Under the pieces are notes generated by a model that did no database searches, was not told where the DNA came from, and was given only the letters and a program-made list of their open reading frames with translations. Shown one piece after another: positions 25,801 to 34,166 of a DNA stretch of 64,000 nt. How positions within the stretch are numbered: position 1 is the first letter of the stretch; every line of letters begins with the position of its first letter. Origin of the DNA: Kitasatospora sp. NBC_00240 (GTDB lineage Bacteria; Actinomycetota; Actinomycetes; Streptomycetales; Streptomycetaceae); contig NZ_JAPEMU010000001.1 in assembly GCF_026342405.1 (NCBI RefSeq), positions 2,790,001 to 2,854,000 of the forward strand, given 5' to 3'. A program made the translations under genes and the position numbers.

Positions 25801-28669
25801 CGGCATCTCGGCCCCGATGGTCACCTCCGCCTTCGCGACCTCCACCCTGGGCGAACTCGCCGGGCTGCTGGACGAGTTGGCCGAGACCGCGGACGGCCGG
25901 GACGAGGCGCCGCGGATCGCCGCCGGCGTCGCCCCCTGGGTGCGGGCCTTCGCCGTCGACCTCGTCCCGGCGCCCAGGGCGGCCCTCGCCCGGCCCGGGC
26001 AGACGCCGGGCCGCTGGCAGGTCTTCGCCCCGGAGCGGCACCCGCTGGCGGAGGCGCTGCGCCGCTCGCTGGACTCGGCCGGCCTCGGCGGCGGGGTGCT
26101 GCTCTGCCTGCCGCGGGACTGCGGGCAGGAGCACGCGGCGCTGATGCTGAGCGCCGCCCGGGCCGCGCTGTCCGCCGGCGGCGGCGGCCGGTTCGTGGCG
26201 GTCGGCGACCGGCGCGGTGCGGCCGGCCTGGCCAAGACCCTGCACCTGGAGGCGCCGGGGGTCACCACCACCCTGGTCACGCTGCCGCTGCCGGACGACC
26301 TGGCGGACGCCACCGCCCGGGAGCTGGGCACCCGGATCGCCGCGGACGTGGCCGGGACCTCCGGCTTCGCCGAGATCCACTACGACCGGGAGGGCGTGCG
26401 CCGGGTCCCGGTGCTGCGGCCGCTGGCGCCGGCCGCCGACGGGGCCGGACGCCCGGCCCTGGACGGCACCGACGTCCTGCTGGTGACCGGCGGCGGCAAG
26501 GGCATCACCGCCGAGTGCGCGCTGGAACTCGCGCTCGACACCGGCGCCTCGATCGGCCTGCTGGGCCGCTCGGACCCGGCGCGGGACACCGAGCTGGCGG
26601 CGAACCTGGAGCGGATGGAGGCCGCGGGTGTGGCCTTCCACTACGCGCGGGCCGACGTCACCTCCGCCGACGAGGTCAAGGACGCGGTCGGCGAGATCCG
26701 CGCCGCGCTCGGGCCGGTGACCGCCGTCCTGCACGGCGCCGGCCGCAACGAGCCGCACGGCCTGGCCAACCTGGACGAGTCCTCGTTCCGGCGGACCCTG
26801 GCCACCAAGATCACCGGCCTGGAGAACGTGCTGGCCGCCACCGACCCCGCCGCGCTGCGGCTGCTGGTCACCTTCGGCTCCATCATCGGCCGGGCCGGCC
26901 TGCGCGGCGAGGCGGACTACGCCACCGCCAACGACTGGCTCACCGACCTGACCCTGCGGGTCCAGGAGGACTACCCGGACTGCCGCTGCCTGGCCCTGGA
27001 GTGGTCGGTGTGGTCGGGGGCCGGGATGGGCGAGCGGCTCGGCGTGCTGGAGGCGCTGATCCGCGAGGGCATCGAGCCGATCCCGACCGAGCAGGGCGTC
27101 GCACTGCTCAAGCAGCTGCTCGCCGACCCGGCCGCGCCCACCGCGATGGTCGTGATGGGCCGGGCCGGCGGCCTGCCCACGCTCGACCTCGGCCGGCGCG
27201 AACTGCCGCTGCTGCGCTTCCTGGAGCGGCCGCAGGCGTACTACCCGGGCATCGAGCTGGTGGCCGACGCGGACCTCTCCGCGGCCGGCGACCCCTACCT
27301 CTCGGACCACCTGCTCGACGGGGACCTGCTCTTCCCCGCCGTCCTGGGCATGGAGGCGATGTCGCAGGCCGGCTCGGCCCTGCTCGGGCTGCCGGGCGTG
27401 CCGACGCTGGAGGACATGGAGTTCCTGCGGCCGATCGTCGTCCCGGTCGGCGGCACCACCACCGTGCGGGTCGCGGTGCTGGCCAAGGAGGCCGGCACCG
27501 TCCAGGCGGTGATCCGCAGCAGCGAGACCAACTTCCAGGCGGACCACTTCCGGGCCACCCTGCGCTTCGGCGCCCCGGCCCCCGAGGACGCCGGCCCGCG
27601 GCCGGTCGCCGAGGACGCCCCGCGGGTGCCGCTCGACCCGGCCCGCGACCTCTACGGCCCGGTGCTCTTCCAGGGCGGACGCTTCCAGCGCCTGCTCGGC
27701 TACCGGGAGCTGGCCGCCAAGGGCTGCGTCGCGGAGATCTCCACCACGGCGGCCGCGCCCTGGTTCGCCGGCTACCTGCCGGACAGCCTGGTGCTGGCCG
27801 ACCCGGGCACCCGGGACGCGCTGATGCACTCGATCCAGGCCTGCGTCCCGGACGCCACCCTGCTCCCGGTCAGCGTCCGGCGGCTGCACCTGGCCGCGCC
27901 GGCCGGCGGGGACACCGACAAGCAGGTCACCCTGCACGCCGTCGAGCGCTCCCGCGACGGTGACACCTACCTGTACGACCTCGACGTGCGCGACCAGGAA
28001 GGCCTGCTGGTCGAGCGCTGGGAGGGCCTGGAACTGCGGGCGGTGCGCAAGCAGGACGGGACCGGCCCGTGGCACCCCGCGCTGCTCGGCGGCTACCTGG
28101 AGCGCCGCGCCGAGACGCTGCTGGGCACACCCCTGCGGGGCGTCGTCCTGCCGGACGGCTACCGGCCCGCGGAGGGCGTCGCGGAGCGCCGGGAGCGGAC
28201 GGCGGCCGCCGTCGCCTGGGCGCTCGGGCGGCAGACACCGGTGCGCTACCGACCGGACGGCCGGCCGGAGATCGACACCGGCCGGGTGTCCTCCTCGCAC
28301 GGCGCCGGCGTCACCTTCACGGTGCTCGGGTCGGGCCCGGTGGGCTGCGACGTGGAGCCCGTGACGGACCGCTCGGCGGCCGACTGGGCCGCCCTGCTCG
28401 GCCCGGACGGCTTCGCCCTCGCCGAGCTGCTGGCCGCGGAGCACGACGAGCACCTCACCTCCGCCGCCGCGCGGGTCTGGGGCGCGACCGAGTGCCTGCG
28501 CAAGAACGGCCGCGCGCTGGCCGGCCTGACGCCGGCCGACGTGCCGGACACTCCGGAGCGCTGGGTCCTGCTGCGGTCCGGCGATGCGCGGATCGCGACC
28601 TTCCCGACGGCCCTGCACGGGGTCGACGTACCGGTGATGTTCGCCCTGATGTCGGAGAGCGAGGACTGA
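22799..28669 (+). CDS. pksE: Enediyne polyketide synthase PKSE
   Basis: 1956 aa, the usual PKSE size. Domains in order: KS with Cys near 217 (DGACSSSLLS), HGTGTAVGD (about 350) and NFGHTKAAAG (about 388); AT with GHSLGE (about 661); ACP with the Ser in LHLSSITVGQ (about 985); KR with VTGGGKGI (about 1229) and DYATAND (about 1374); DH with SDHLLDGDLLFP (about 1502); C-terminal phosphopantetheinyl transferase with VGCDVE and WGATECLRKNG (about 1848-1895). The protein self-phosphopantetheinylates and iteratively builds the linear polyene from malonyl units. All catalytic motifs look intact. It overlaps UnbU by ATGA and is followed by its thioesterase. Confidence 0.97.
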   Translation: MTTNPTKPAGIAVVGIACRYPDADSPEQLWQNVLTGRRAFRRLPDERMRAEDYYDPDPSAPDKFYSAKAAVIEGFEFDRVKHRVAGSTFRATDMTHWLALDTAARALEDAGFPLGAGLAEANTGVIIGNTLTGEFSRANLMRLRWPYVRRTVGAALREQGWDDASLAGFLDGLEERYKSPFPPIGEDTLAGGLANTIAGRICNHFDFKGGGFTVDGACSSSLLSVATACDALVDGRLDVAIVGGVDLSIDPFEVIGFAKTGALATGEMKVYDKGSNGFWPGEGCGMLVLMRDQDARSEGRFRYASIAGWGYSSDGKGGITRPEASGHRLALQRAYATAGFGIETVSYFEGHGTGTAVGDATELRAFTEARRAADPDAPPAAISTVKGNFGHTKAAAGVAGLLKAVLAVRHQVIPPATSHTDPHPELTGERPALRVPDQAELWPQDAPVRAGVSSMGFGGINAHVVVEHADGVRKTGVGTTTRRLVASRQDVELLLLDADGMAELRGKVATLAGLTPRLSFAELGDLAATLQGDLADRPIRAAVVAADPEQAEARFTKLLTLLDSGARSVLDPSGGVYLGNAALNPRIGFLFPGQGAGRRGDGGALRRRFATVDELYDTHAQPTGGDLVATAVAQPRIVTASVAGLRVLAALGIEAVGAAGHSLGEVTALHWAGAMDESALLRIAAARGRIMADASDGGGTMAGIAAEAALVEPLLTGEPVVIAGYNSPAQTVVSGPVAAVERVCAKAAAAGIGTARINVSHAFHSEAVAPAAEGLRAHLATETFAPLARRMLSTVTAGELPSEVDVVELLTRQVLDPVRFDEAVRALASDVDLLVEVGPGRVLRGLAGEIAPSVPTVSLESDSGSLAGLFGAVAAAFALGAPVRHAELFRDRFTRPLPLDKEFRFFASPCEAAPEGDFTFAGVQREERPATAAATAAPVAAATATATAEPGTSSLQVLLQLAADRAELPLDAVGPHINPLDELHLSSITVGQIMNQAAQELGISAPMVTSAFATSTLGELAGLLDELAETADGRDEAPRIAAGVAPWVRAFAVDLVPAPRAALARPGQTPGRWQVFAPERHPLAEALRRSLDSAGLGGGVLLCLPRDCGQEHAALMLSAARAALSAGGGGRFVAVGDRRGAAGLAKTLHLEAPGVTTTLVTLPLPDDLADATARELGTRIAADVAGTSGFAEIHYDREGVRRVPVLRPLAPAADGAGRPALDGTDVLLVTGGGKGITAECALELALDTGASIGLLGRSDPARDTELAANLERMEAAGVAFHYARADVTSADEVKDAVGEIRAALGPVTAVLHGAGRNEPHGLANLDESSFRRTLATKITGLENVLAATDPAALRLLVTFGSIIGRAGLRGEADYATANDWLTDLTLRVQEDYPDCRCLALEWSVWSGAGMGERLGVLEALIREGIEPIPTEQGVALLKQLLADPAAPTAMVVMGRAGGLPTLDLGRRELPLLRFLERPQAYYPGIELVADADLSAAGDPYLSDHLLDGDLLFPAVLGMEAMSQAGSALLGLPGVPTLEDMEFLRPIVVPVGGTTTVRVAVLAKEAGTVQAVIRSSETNFQADHFRATLRFGAPAPEDAGPRPVAEDAPRVPLDPARDLYGPVLFQGGRFQRLLGYRELAAKGCVAEISTTAAAPWFAGYLPDSLVLADPGTRDALMHSIQACVPDATLLPVSVRRLHLAAPAGGDTDKQVTLHAVERSRDGDTYLYDLDVRDQEGLLVERWEGLELRAVRKQDGTGPWHPALLGGYLERRAETLLGTPLRGVVLPDGYRPAEGVAERRERTAAAVAWALGRQTPVRYRPDGRPEIDTGRVSSSHGAGVTFTVLGSGPVGCDVEPVTDRSAADWAALLGPDGFALAELLAAEHDEHLTSAAARVWGATECLRKNGRALAGLTPADVPDTPERWVLLRSGDARIATFPTALHGVDVPVMFALMSESED

Positions 28670-28671
28670 TC

Positions 28672-29160
28672 ATGCAGCCGTTCTACGAGTACCGCCACCT
28701 CGTCGGGTTCGAGGAGACCAACCTGGTCGGCAACGTGTACTACGTCAACTACCTGCGCTGGCAGGGGCGCTGTCGGGAGATGTTCCTGCGGGAGCTGGCC
28801 CCCGAGGTGCTCGCGGACATCCGCGACGACCTGAAGCTGTTCACCCTCAAGGTGGACTGCGAGTTCTTCGCGGAGATCACCGCCTTCGACGAGCTGTCGA
28901 TCCGGATGCGGCTGCAGGACCTCACCCAGACCCAGATCGGCTTCGCCTTCGACTACGTCCGGCTGCCCGCCGGCGGCGGCGAGGAGCTGGTCGCCCGGGG
29001 TCAGCAGCGGGTCGCGTGCATGCGCGGGCCGAACAACGACACCCGGCCGACCAGGGTCCCGGAGCAGCTGCGCCAGGCCCTGGAGCCGTTCACGGCGGCG
29101 CCCGTCGGCGCCGCCGCGCGGGCCGCCGCGCGGCCCGTCCCCGTCCCGAGCGAGGCGTAG
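28672..29160 (+). CDS. Enediyne hot-dog thioesterase (E10-type)
   Basis: 162 aa single hot-dog domain. The signature EETNLVGNVYYVNYLRWQG then RCREMFLRELAP is characteristic of enediyne thioesterases (DynE7/CalE7/SgcE10 family), including the conserved Asn and Arg used in place of an acidic nucleophile. It releases the polyene from the PKSE acyl carrier domain by thioester hydrolysis. The start is 2 bp after the PKSE stop. The C-terminal 25 residues are an Ala/Arg/Pro-rich tail. Confidence 0.93.
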   Translation: MQPFYEYRHLVGFEETNLVGNVYYVNYLRWQGRCREMFLRELAPEVLADIRDDLKLFTLKVDCEFFAEITAFDELSIRMRLQDLTQTQIGFAFDYVRLPAGGGEELVARGQQRVACMRGPNNDTRPTRVPEQLRQALEPFTAAPVGAAARAAARPVPVPSEA

Positions 29161-29163
29161 CCG

Positions 29164-29715
29164 ATGACCTCGACCGACAGACTGCCCGCGGGCGGCCCGG
29201 CGACCGCCCGGGCCGGCCACCAGCGCCCCACCCACGACCGGAGCGAACTGCGCGGCGTGCTGGGGAGGTTCGCCACCGGTGTCACCGTGCTCACGGCCGG
29301 CCGGACCGCCCCCCGGGGCATGACGGCCAACTCCTTCACCTCGGTCTCGCTGGACCCGGCGGTGATCCTGGTCTGCGTGCTGCGGACGGCCGCCGTGCAC
29401 GAGACCATCCTGGCCGAGCAGGCCTTCGCCGTCTCGGTCCTCTCGGGCGGCCAGGAGAAGGCGGCCCGGCACTTCGCGGACCGCCACCGACCCCGCGGCG
29501 CCGAGGAGTTCGAGGCCGTGGAGACCGTCCCCGGCCGGTTCACCGGGGCACCCGTGCTGGTCGGCGCCCAGGCCTGGCTGGAGTGCGAGCTGACCGCCGA
29601 GTACGACGGCGGCGACCACTCGATCTTCCTCGGCTCGGTGCTGGACATCGGCCGCGCTCCGGCCGACGACCCGCTGCTCTACTTCGCGGGCGGCTTCCAG
29701 CGGTTGGACGACTGA
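29164..29715 (+). CDS. Flavin reductase-like protein (SgcE6-like)
   Basis: 183 aa FMN-binding split-barrel protein with GRFATGVTVLTAG, GMTANSFTSVSLDPAVILVC and a C-terminal YFAGGFQRL. The family reduces free flavin with NAD(P)H for a partner monooxygenase. Similar genes are conserved in 9-membered enediyne clusters. It is the last gene of the UnbV operon, 3 bp from the thioesterase stop and followed by a strong terminator. No flavin-dependent monooxygenase gene is visible in the window. Confidence 0.88.
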   Translation: MTSTDRLPAGGPATARAGHQRPTHDRSELRGVLGRFATGVTVLTAGRTAPRGMTANSFTSVSLDPAVILVCVLRTAAVHETILAEQAFAVSVLSGGQEKAARHFADRHRPRGAEEFEAVETVPGRFTGAPVLVGAQAWLECELTAEYDGGDHSIFLGSVLDIGRAPADDPLLYFAGGFQRLDD

Positions 29716-29723
29716 CCGACCGC

Positions 29724-29783
29724 CCCGCCCGTGAAGGAGCCCCCCGGCCGTGCACCCGGCCGGGGGGCTCCTTCACGGGCGGG
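29724..29783. terminator. Very strong bidirectional terminator, 27-bp stem
   Basis: Arms 29724-29750 and 29757-29783 are perfectly complementary (27 bp) around a 6-nt TGCACC loop. They lie between convergent genes ending at 29715 (+) and 29790 (-). Confidence 0.9.
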
Positions 29784-29789
29784 ACCGGG

Positions 29790-31163
29790 TCAGTCGACCG
29801 GGTGCACGGTCATCGGCAGACCGCCCTGGACCCGCAGGGTCAGCATCGGCTCCGGCCGGACCACATGGCCGGGCGCCTTCGCCAGCTTCAGCTCACGGAC
29901 GACGGCCGCGATCACCACGGTCGCCTCCAGCAGACCCAGGCTGCTGCCCACGCAGTAGCGCGGGCCGGCGCCGAACGGGATGTAGCTGTAGCGGTGCCGG
30001 CTGCCCGCCCGGTCCGGTGCGAACCGCTCCGGGTCGAAGCGGTCCGGCGCCTCCCAGAAGTCGGGGTGGCGGTGCAGGGTGTACGGGCAGATCAGCACCT
30101 CGGCGCCGGCCGGCACGTGGAACCCGCCGATCTCGTCCTCCTGCTGCGCCTTGCGGGGCAGGATCCAGACCGGCGGGTGGAGCCGCATCACCTCCTCCAG
30201 CACCATCGAGGTGTAGGTCAGCCGGTGCAGGTCCTCGGGGGTGGGTTGACGGTCCCCCAGCACGCTCACCACCTCGGCGTGCACCTTCTCCCACACCAGC
30301 GGGTGCTGGTCGAGCTCGGTGAAGGTCCAGCTGAGCGTGGAGGCGGTGGTCTCGTGCCCGGCCAGCAGCAGGGTCACCAGCTCGTCCCGCATCCGCTGCC
30401 GGCGGACGGCCTCGTCCGGCTCGGCGGCGGTCGCCTCGATCAGCCGGGAGAGCACGTCGTCGCCGTCCTCGGCGGGACGCGCGGCGCGTTCGGCGGCCAG
30501 CTCCGCGGTGATCCGCTCCAGGTCGGCGCGGGCCCGGCGGAAGCGCCGCTGCTGGGGCAGCGGCAGCCACGACGGGACGGCGCTGAGCGACATCATCTCG
30601 AAGATCGCCTGGTCCTGGACCACCTCGAAGGACTCCCCGATGGAGTCGTAGGCGCCCAGGTCCGCGTCGAGCAGGGTCCGGCCGAGGATGCCCAGGGTGA
30701 GCCCGGTCATCTCCTCCCGGATGTCGACCGGGCCGCCGCCGGCGTGCGCGCGCAGCCGGGCGACCAGCTTGGCCGCCTCCTCCGCGATCACGCCGGTCTG
30801 CCGGGCGATCCGGCGGGGCTGGAAGACCGGCTGGATGACCTTGCGCTGGGCGCGCCACAGATCGCCCTCGCTGGTCAGCAGCCCGTCGCCGAGCGCCCGG
30901 CGGGCGTGCACCAGGCCGATGCCCTTGTGGTAGTTGGCCGCGTTGTCGGCCAGCACCCGCTTGGCGTGGTCCGGGTGGTTGAAGAAGAACAGCGTCTTGG
31001 GGCCGAGCGGCAGCCGCACGGCGTCGCCGTAGCGCAGCGCCGCCGAGGTCATCACGGTGAGCCGGTCGCGCGCCATGCTGGCCAGCAGGGCCGGGGCCCG
31101 GCGGGCCGGCGGGCCGGGCGGGAGCCGCCGGGCGCGGGTGCGCGCGGCGTCGGGGACGCTCAT
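29790..31163 (-). CDS. Cytochrome P450 (E7-like) of the enediyne core
   Basis: 457 aa. It has a proline-rich start (RRLPPGPPARRAPALL), I-helix LLLAGHETTA, ExxR in EVMRLHPP, and heme loop FGAGPRYCVGSSLG with Cys near 404. It is a CYP102/CYP4-like class A domain type rather than the usual short actinobacterial type. ATGA overlap with UnbL means co-translation. P450s of this style are conserved next to enediyne cassettes, so it probably oxidises the PKSE-derived chain; the exact step is inferred. Confidence 0.9.
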   Translation of the reverse strand: MSVPDAARTRARRLPPGPPARRAPALLASMARDRLTVMTSAALRYGDAVRLPLGPKTLFFFNHPDHAKRVLADNAANYHKGIGLVHARRALGDGLLTSEGDLWRAQRKVIQPVFQPRRIARQTGVIAEEAAKLVARLRAHAGGGPVDIREEMTGLTLGILGRTLLDADLGAYDSIGESFEVVQDQAIFEMMSLSAVPSWLPLPQQRRFRRARADLERITAELAAERAARPAEDGDDVLSRLIEATAAEPDEAVRRQRMRDELVTLLLAGHETTASTLSWTFTELDQHPLVWEKVHAEVVSVLGDRQPTPEDLHRLTYTSMVLEEVMRLHPPVWILPRKAQQEDEIGGFHVPAGAEVLICPYTLHRHPDFWEAPDRFDPERFAPDRAGSRHRYSYIPFGAGPRYCVGSSLGLLEATVVIAAVVRELKLAKAPGHVVRPEPMLTLRVQGGLPMTVHPVD

Positions 31164-32140
31164 GCGACCACGTCGCCCTGGGCGACCAGCTGCTCGGCGA
31201 TCCGCCGGCGCCACACCTCGTACGCGGGCACCGCGCCGTCCACCACCGGGACGGGTCGGGCCTTGTCGCAGAGCGCGGCCGCCTGCTGCGGCGTCAGGTC
31301 GCAGAAGAACCGGGCCGCCAGTTCGGTGTGCGGGGTGACCAGGCCGGCCTCCACCCGCGCGGTGGCGGCGAAGGCGGAGGCCTGGGCGACCTGCGTACGG
31401 TACTTGCCGGCCCGCCGCAGGAAGAGACGCAGCTCGGCCTCGTCGCCGCCGCCCGCGTAGGTCGCGGCCAGTCCGGCGCCGCTGTAGAGGTCCTCCCGGC
31501 GGGACTCGGGGAACCGGTCGATCAGGTCGGCCACCACGTCGGGGGCGGAGCCGCCGACGAACCACATGGCACGGCCGATGCCCTGGTCGAGCGCCCGGTC
31601 CGAGTAGCCCGCGGGGGCGCCGGCCGGCCACGGGAAGCGGCGCTCCTGGTAGTGCTCGTGGACGTACTTGCGGGTGTGGAAGTACGCCTGGTGGAAGCCG
31701 TAGCCGTCGAGCACCAGCCAGCGCAGCAGCGGGTCCGGCGGGCTGACCGCGGCCCAGCGGAACCTCGGCAGCCGGGCCATCGCCCAGCCCACGCCGACGT
31801 AGACCATGTAGCTGTGGTGGCGGCCGCGGCCGGCGAGCAGGTCGGCCACCTTGCGGCCGTTGCCGAGGCCGAAGCCGTCCAGCATCGCGGCGCCCATTCC
31901 GGCGCCCTCGTAGGCGAATCCCCGGAATTGCTCGGGAATCTCCTCCAGCCGCGTCTCGGCGTCGGCGACCGTCCGCGCCTCCATCACGTAGGCGTATCCG
32001 GTGAGAAAGGTCGCGCCGACGGTCTCCAGGAGGTCCCGGGAATCCGCGCTCTTCTCGTGGAAGCCTCGCTTGGAAAGCAGTGTTTCCGAATGATCTGGGG
32101 TCAGAATGCGGCGCCTGAGCGCACGCCAAGAACCCGCCAT
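31160..32140 (-). CDS. unbL: Enediyne-cassette protein UnbL (DUF1702)
   Basis: 326 aa soluble protein with DUF1702/UnbL features such as FRGFAYEGAGMGAAMLDG, DGYGFHQAYFH and DQGIGRAMWFVGG. UnbL (E3-type) is one of the conserved accessory proteins of enediyne PKS cassettes; its biochemical role is not established. ATG 32140 follows GGAGG. Here it is on the minus strand together with the P450, apart from UnbV/UnbU, whereas the usual order is unbL-unbV-unbU-pksE. A strong cluster-motif copy lies about 77 nt upstream. Confidence 0.92.
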   Translation of the reverse strand: MAGSWRALRRRILTPDHSETLLSKRGFHEKSADSRDLLETVGATFLTGYAYVMEARTVADAETRLEEIPEQFRGFAYEGAGMGAAMLDGFGLGNGRKVADLLAGRGRHHSYMVYVGVGWAMARLPRFRWAAVSPPDPLLRWLVLDGYGFHQAYFHTRKYVHEHYQERRFPWPAGAPAGYSDRALDQGIGRAMWFVGGSAPDVVADLIDRFPESRREDLYSGAGLAATYAGGGDEAELRLFLRRAGKYRTQVAQASAFAATARVEAGLVTPHTELAARFFCDLTPQQAAALCDKARPVPVVDGAVPAYEVWRRRIAEQLVAQGDVVA

Positions 32141-32216
32141 GGTTTTCCTCCGGGGATCGGGGCTGCTATCGGGCGCAGCTCTCCAACCGAAATCCTTGCG
32201 GTCCGCCCGAAGGGCC

Positions 32217-32235
32217 GTCTACTTCGAACGTGCCC
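32217..32235 (-). promoter_or_regulatory. Cluster motif copy B (UnbL/P450 operon)
   Basis: Minus strand GGGCACGTTCGAAGTAGAC, 17 of 19 matches, 77 nt before the UnbL start. Confidence 0.7.
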
Positions 32236-32241
32236 AGCCGA

Positions 32242-32260
32242 GAGCACGACGGAAGAAGAC
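32242..32260 (+). promoter_or_regulatory. Cluster motif copy E (membrane protein gene)
   Basis: Plus strand GAGCACGACGGAAGAAGAC, 67 nt before the GTG at 32327 and divergent from copy B with 6 bp between them. It matches copy A at 15 of 19 positions. Confidence 0.5.
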
Positions 32261-32326
32261 GTGGCGACTCCGTCCCCCCCAGAATCAAGCCGTCCCGCAC
32301 CGCCCCTCCAGAGGAAGAACACCTAC

Positions 32327-33304
32327 GTGAGTGATCTCAAGCGTGCGCCGGCGCCCGTCACCGAGGCCGACCGTACCTCGCTCTTCGTCAGTGGGAGCTT
32401 TCCGCGTCGCCGCGGACTCCTGGTACTGCTGAGCGCCGCTTTCGGCCTGTTCCTCTCCTACGCCTGGTCCTCGAAACTGGTGGACACCGAGATCGGCGTC
32501 AACACGGCCAACGCCCTGCTCGGCCACGACGCCCACGGGACGCCGATCGCGAGTGTCGCGTCGGGTGTGCTGTTCGCGTTCGTGACCGGCCTGGCCGGCT
32601 CGTTCACGGCCTGCAACATCGCGGTGTTCGGCGCGGTGGGCCCGATGGTGGGCAGCAGCGGCTCGCGCCGCGAGAAGCTCCTGCACACGGCCGGGCCGCT
32701 GGGCTGGATGGCGGTCGGGATGATCCCGGTGTCGGCCGCGTACGGCGCGCTGGTCGGGATCGTCGGCACCCGGATGCCGCAGTTCTCGACGGCCTCGGCG
32801 CCGGCCGGCACGATCTCGGCGCGCAGCGCCCAGTCGATGATCGCCTTCGGTCTGATCGGCCTGGCCATGATCGTGCTGGGGCTGGCCGCGGCGGGCGTGG
32901 TGAAGGACCCGCTGGGACCGTTGTCCCGGCGGTTCCCGAACGCCCCGATGGTGGTGCTGGGCGCGCTGGTCGGCGGGTTCCTGATCGGGCGCCCGTACCC
33001 GCTGTTCCGGGACCTCTTCCGGCACGCCGCGAGCACGCACAACCCGCTGTACGGCGCCGCGGCCTTCACCCTGCAGTCGCTGGGCAACATCCTGGTGATG
33101 TCGGTGCTGGTGGTCGCGCTGACGTACGGGCTGGGCGGTCGGCTGCGGCGCCTGCTGTCGGCCTCGCCGGGGCGGGTGGCGGCCGTGACGGCCGCGGCCT
33201 TCCTGGTGGCCGGCGTCTTCACGCTGGTGTACTGGGACGTGCGGATCCTGGGCCGGCTGGGCTACATCTGGTGGCCCACGGCGCCCTGGAACGCCCCGCA
33301 CTGA
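32327..33304 (+). CDS. Polytopic membrane protein of the enediyne locus, function unknown
   Basis: 325 aa with about seven membrane segments: LLVLLSAAFGLFLSYAW, VLFAFVTGLAGSFTACNIAV, MIAFGLIGLAMIVLGLAAAG, ILVMSVLVVALTYGLG, VTAAAFLVAGVFTLVYW and others. The block TGLAGSFTACNIAVFGAVGP loosely recalls CcdA/DsbD-type electron-transfer membrane proteins, but only one Cys is present there, so this is weak. GTG 32327 has AGAGGAAG upstream. It diverges from UnbL and shares the motif-bearing region, so it is probably part of the cluster. A role in export or redox is possible. Confidence 0.7.
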   Translation: MSDLKRAPAPVTEADRTSLFVSGSFPRRRGLLVLLSAAFGLFLSYAWSSKLVDTEIGVNTANALLGHDAHGTPIASVASGVLFAFVTGLAGSFTACNIAVFGAVGPMVGSSGSRREKLLHTAGPLGWMAVGMIPVSAAYGALVGIVGTRMPQFSTASAPAGTISARSAQSMIAFGLIGLAMIVLGLAAAGVVKDPLGPLSRRFPNAPMVVLGALVGGFLIGRPYPLFRDLFRHAASTHNPLYGAAAFTLQSLGNILVMSVLVVALTYGLGGRLRRLLSASPGRVAAVTAAAFLVAGVFTLVYWDVRILGRLGYIWWPTAPWNAPH

Positions 33305-33342
33305 CCGGAGCGGCACCGCGGCGGGCCCGGGCGCACAGCGCG

Positions 33343-33482
33343 CTCAGGCCCGTCGTCCGCGTGCCCGCTCCGGCACCCTCAGACCAGCCGTCCGCGTGCC
33401 CGCTCCGGCACCCTCAGGCCCGTCGTCCGCGTGCCCGCTCCGGCACCCTCAGACCAGCCGTCCGCGTGCCCGCTCCAGCGAG
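33343..33482. repeat. 35-bp tandem repeat (4 units, ABAB) derived from the 3' end of the TetR gene
   Basis: Units at 33343, 33378, 33413 and 33448, each 35 bp. Two variants alternate: CTCAGGCCCGTCGTCC... and CTCAGACCAGCCGTCC..., with the rest (CGTGCCCGCTCCGGCACC) shared. The last unit is the C-terminal coding end and stop of the TetR gene; the other three lie beyond the stop. This looks like a 70-bp dimer duplicated. Confidence 0.92.
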
Positions 33483-34099
33483 TCCAGGGTCTCGGCCGGG
33501 TCGGCGCCGGCGCCCATCAGCAGTCCGCCGACCTGGGCCTCGAAGCAGGTGTCCGCGTCGTTCGGCGGGATCAGGTAGCCGCCGAGTTCGAGGGTGACCA
33601 GCCCGTGCAGGGCGATCCACAGCTGGTGGGCCACGGACTGCGGGTCGCCGGGCCGCAGCCGGCCGGTCGCCATGCAGCGGGCGACGGCCCGGACCAGGGT
33701 CTCCAGGGTGTAGCGCCCGTGCTGACGGTCCTCGTCGGCGAGCGAGAAGCTGCCGAGCACCGCGCTGCCGAACATCACGTTGTAGAGATTGCGGTGTTCG
33801 AGGGCGTTGCGGCGGTACGCCCAGCCGAGGACGGCCACGTCGGCGACCGGGTCCTCGCTCTCGCGGACGTCGGTGAGACTGCGGTTGAGGTAGCTGAAGC
33901 CCTCCCGGACCATCGCCCTGACCAGGTCGCCCTTGCCGCCGAAGTGCGTGTAGACCGCCATCGTGGAGGTGCCCACCTCGGCGGCGAGCCGGCGCGTCGA
34001 CAGCGCCTTGGGGCCCTCCTCCGCGAGCAACCTCGCTGCGGCTTCCACGAGTTGCGGTCCTAGCGTGGGATCGATCTGACGTGGGCTCACCCTTGACAT
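33449..34099 (-). CDS. TetR-family repressor
   Basis: 216 aa. N-terminal HTH: LVEAAARLLAEEGPKALSTR with recognition helix VGTSTMAVYTHFGGKGDLV, then a helical ligand domain (TetR_C-like WHG family style). ATG 34099 is chosen; GTG 34090 is an alternative. It diverges from the carotenoid oxygenase gene, with a near-perfect 8-1-8 operator between. Likely represses itself and that gene. Confidence 0.88.
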   Translation of the reverse strand: MSRVSPRQIDPTLGPQLVEAAARLLAEEGPKALSTRRLAAEVGTSTMAVYTHFGGKGDLVRAMVREGFSYLNRSLTDVRESEDPVADVAVLGWAYRRNALEHRNLYNVMFGSAVLGSFSLADEDRQHGRYTLETLVRAVARCMATGRLRPGDPQSVAHQLWIALHGLVTLELGGYLIPPNDADTCFEAQVGGLLMGAGADPAETLDSLERARGRLV

Positions 34100-34123
34100 C
34101 CTCTCACGGCGGCGCGAACCTTC

Positions 34124-34140
34124 ATACAACAGTGTTATAT
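34124..34140. promoter_or_regulatory. Probable TetR operator
   Basis: ATACAACA-G-TGTTATAT, an inverted repeat with one mismatch in eight, overlapping the perfect palindrome GTTATATAAC. It sits between the divergent TetR (start 34099) and oxygenase (start 34167) genes. Confidence 0.7.
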
Positions 34141-34166
34141 AACGTCGATATGCAAGGAGACGCCGG

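Noticed and set aside
22631..28618. 1995-codon open frame antisense to the PKSE gene, with similar long frames opposite most genes
   Set aside because: High-GC third positions leave antisense frames open. The predicted protein is Gly/Arg/Pro-rich without any motif, while the sense strand holds the complete PKSE.
33305..33482. Possible CRISPR array at the 35-bp repeats
   Set aside because: There are no unique spacers; the units are contiguous, and the last belongs to the TetR coding end.
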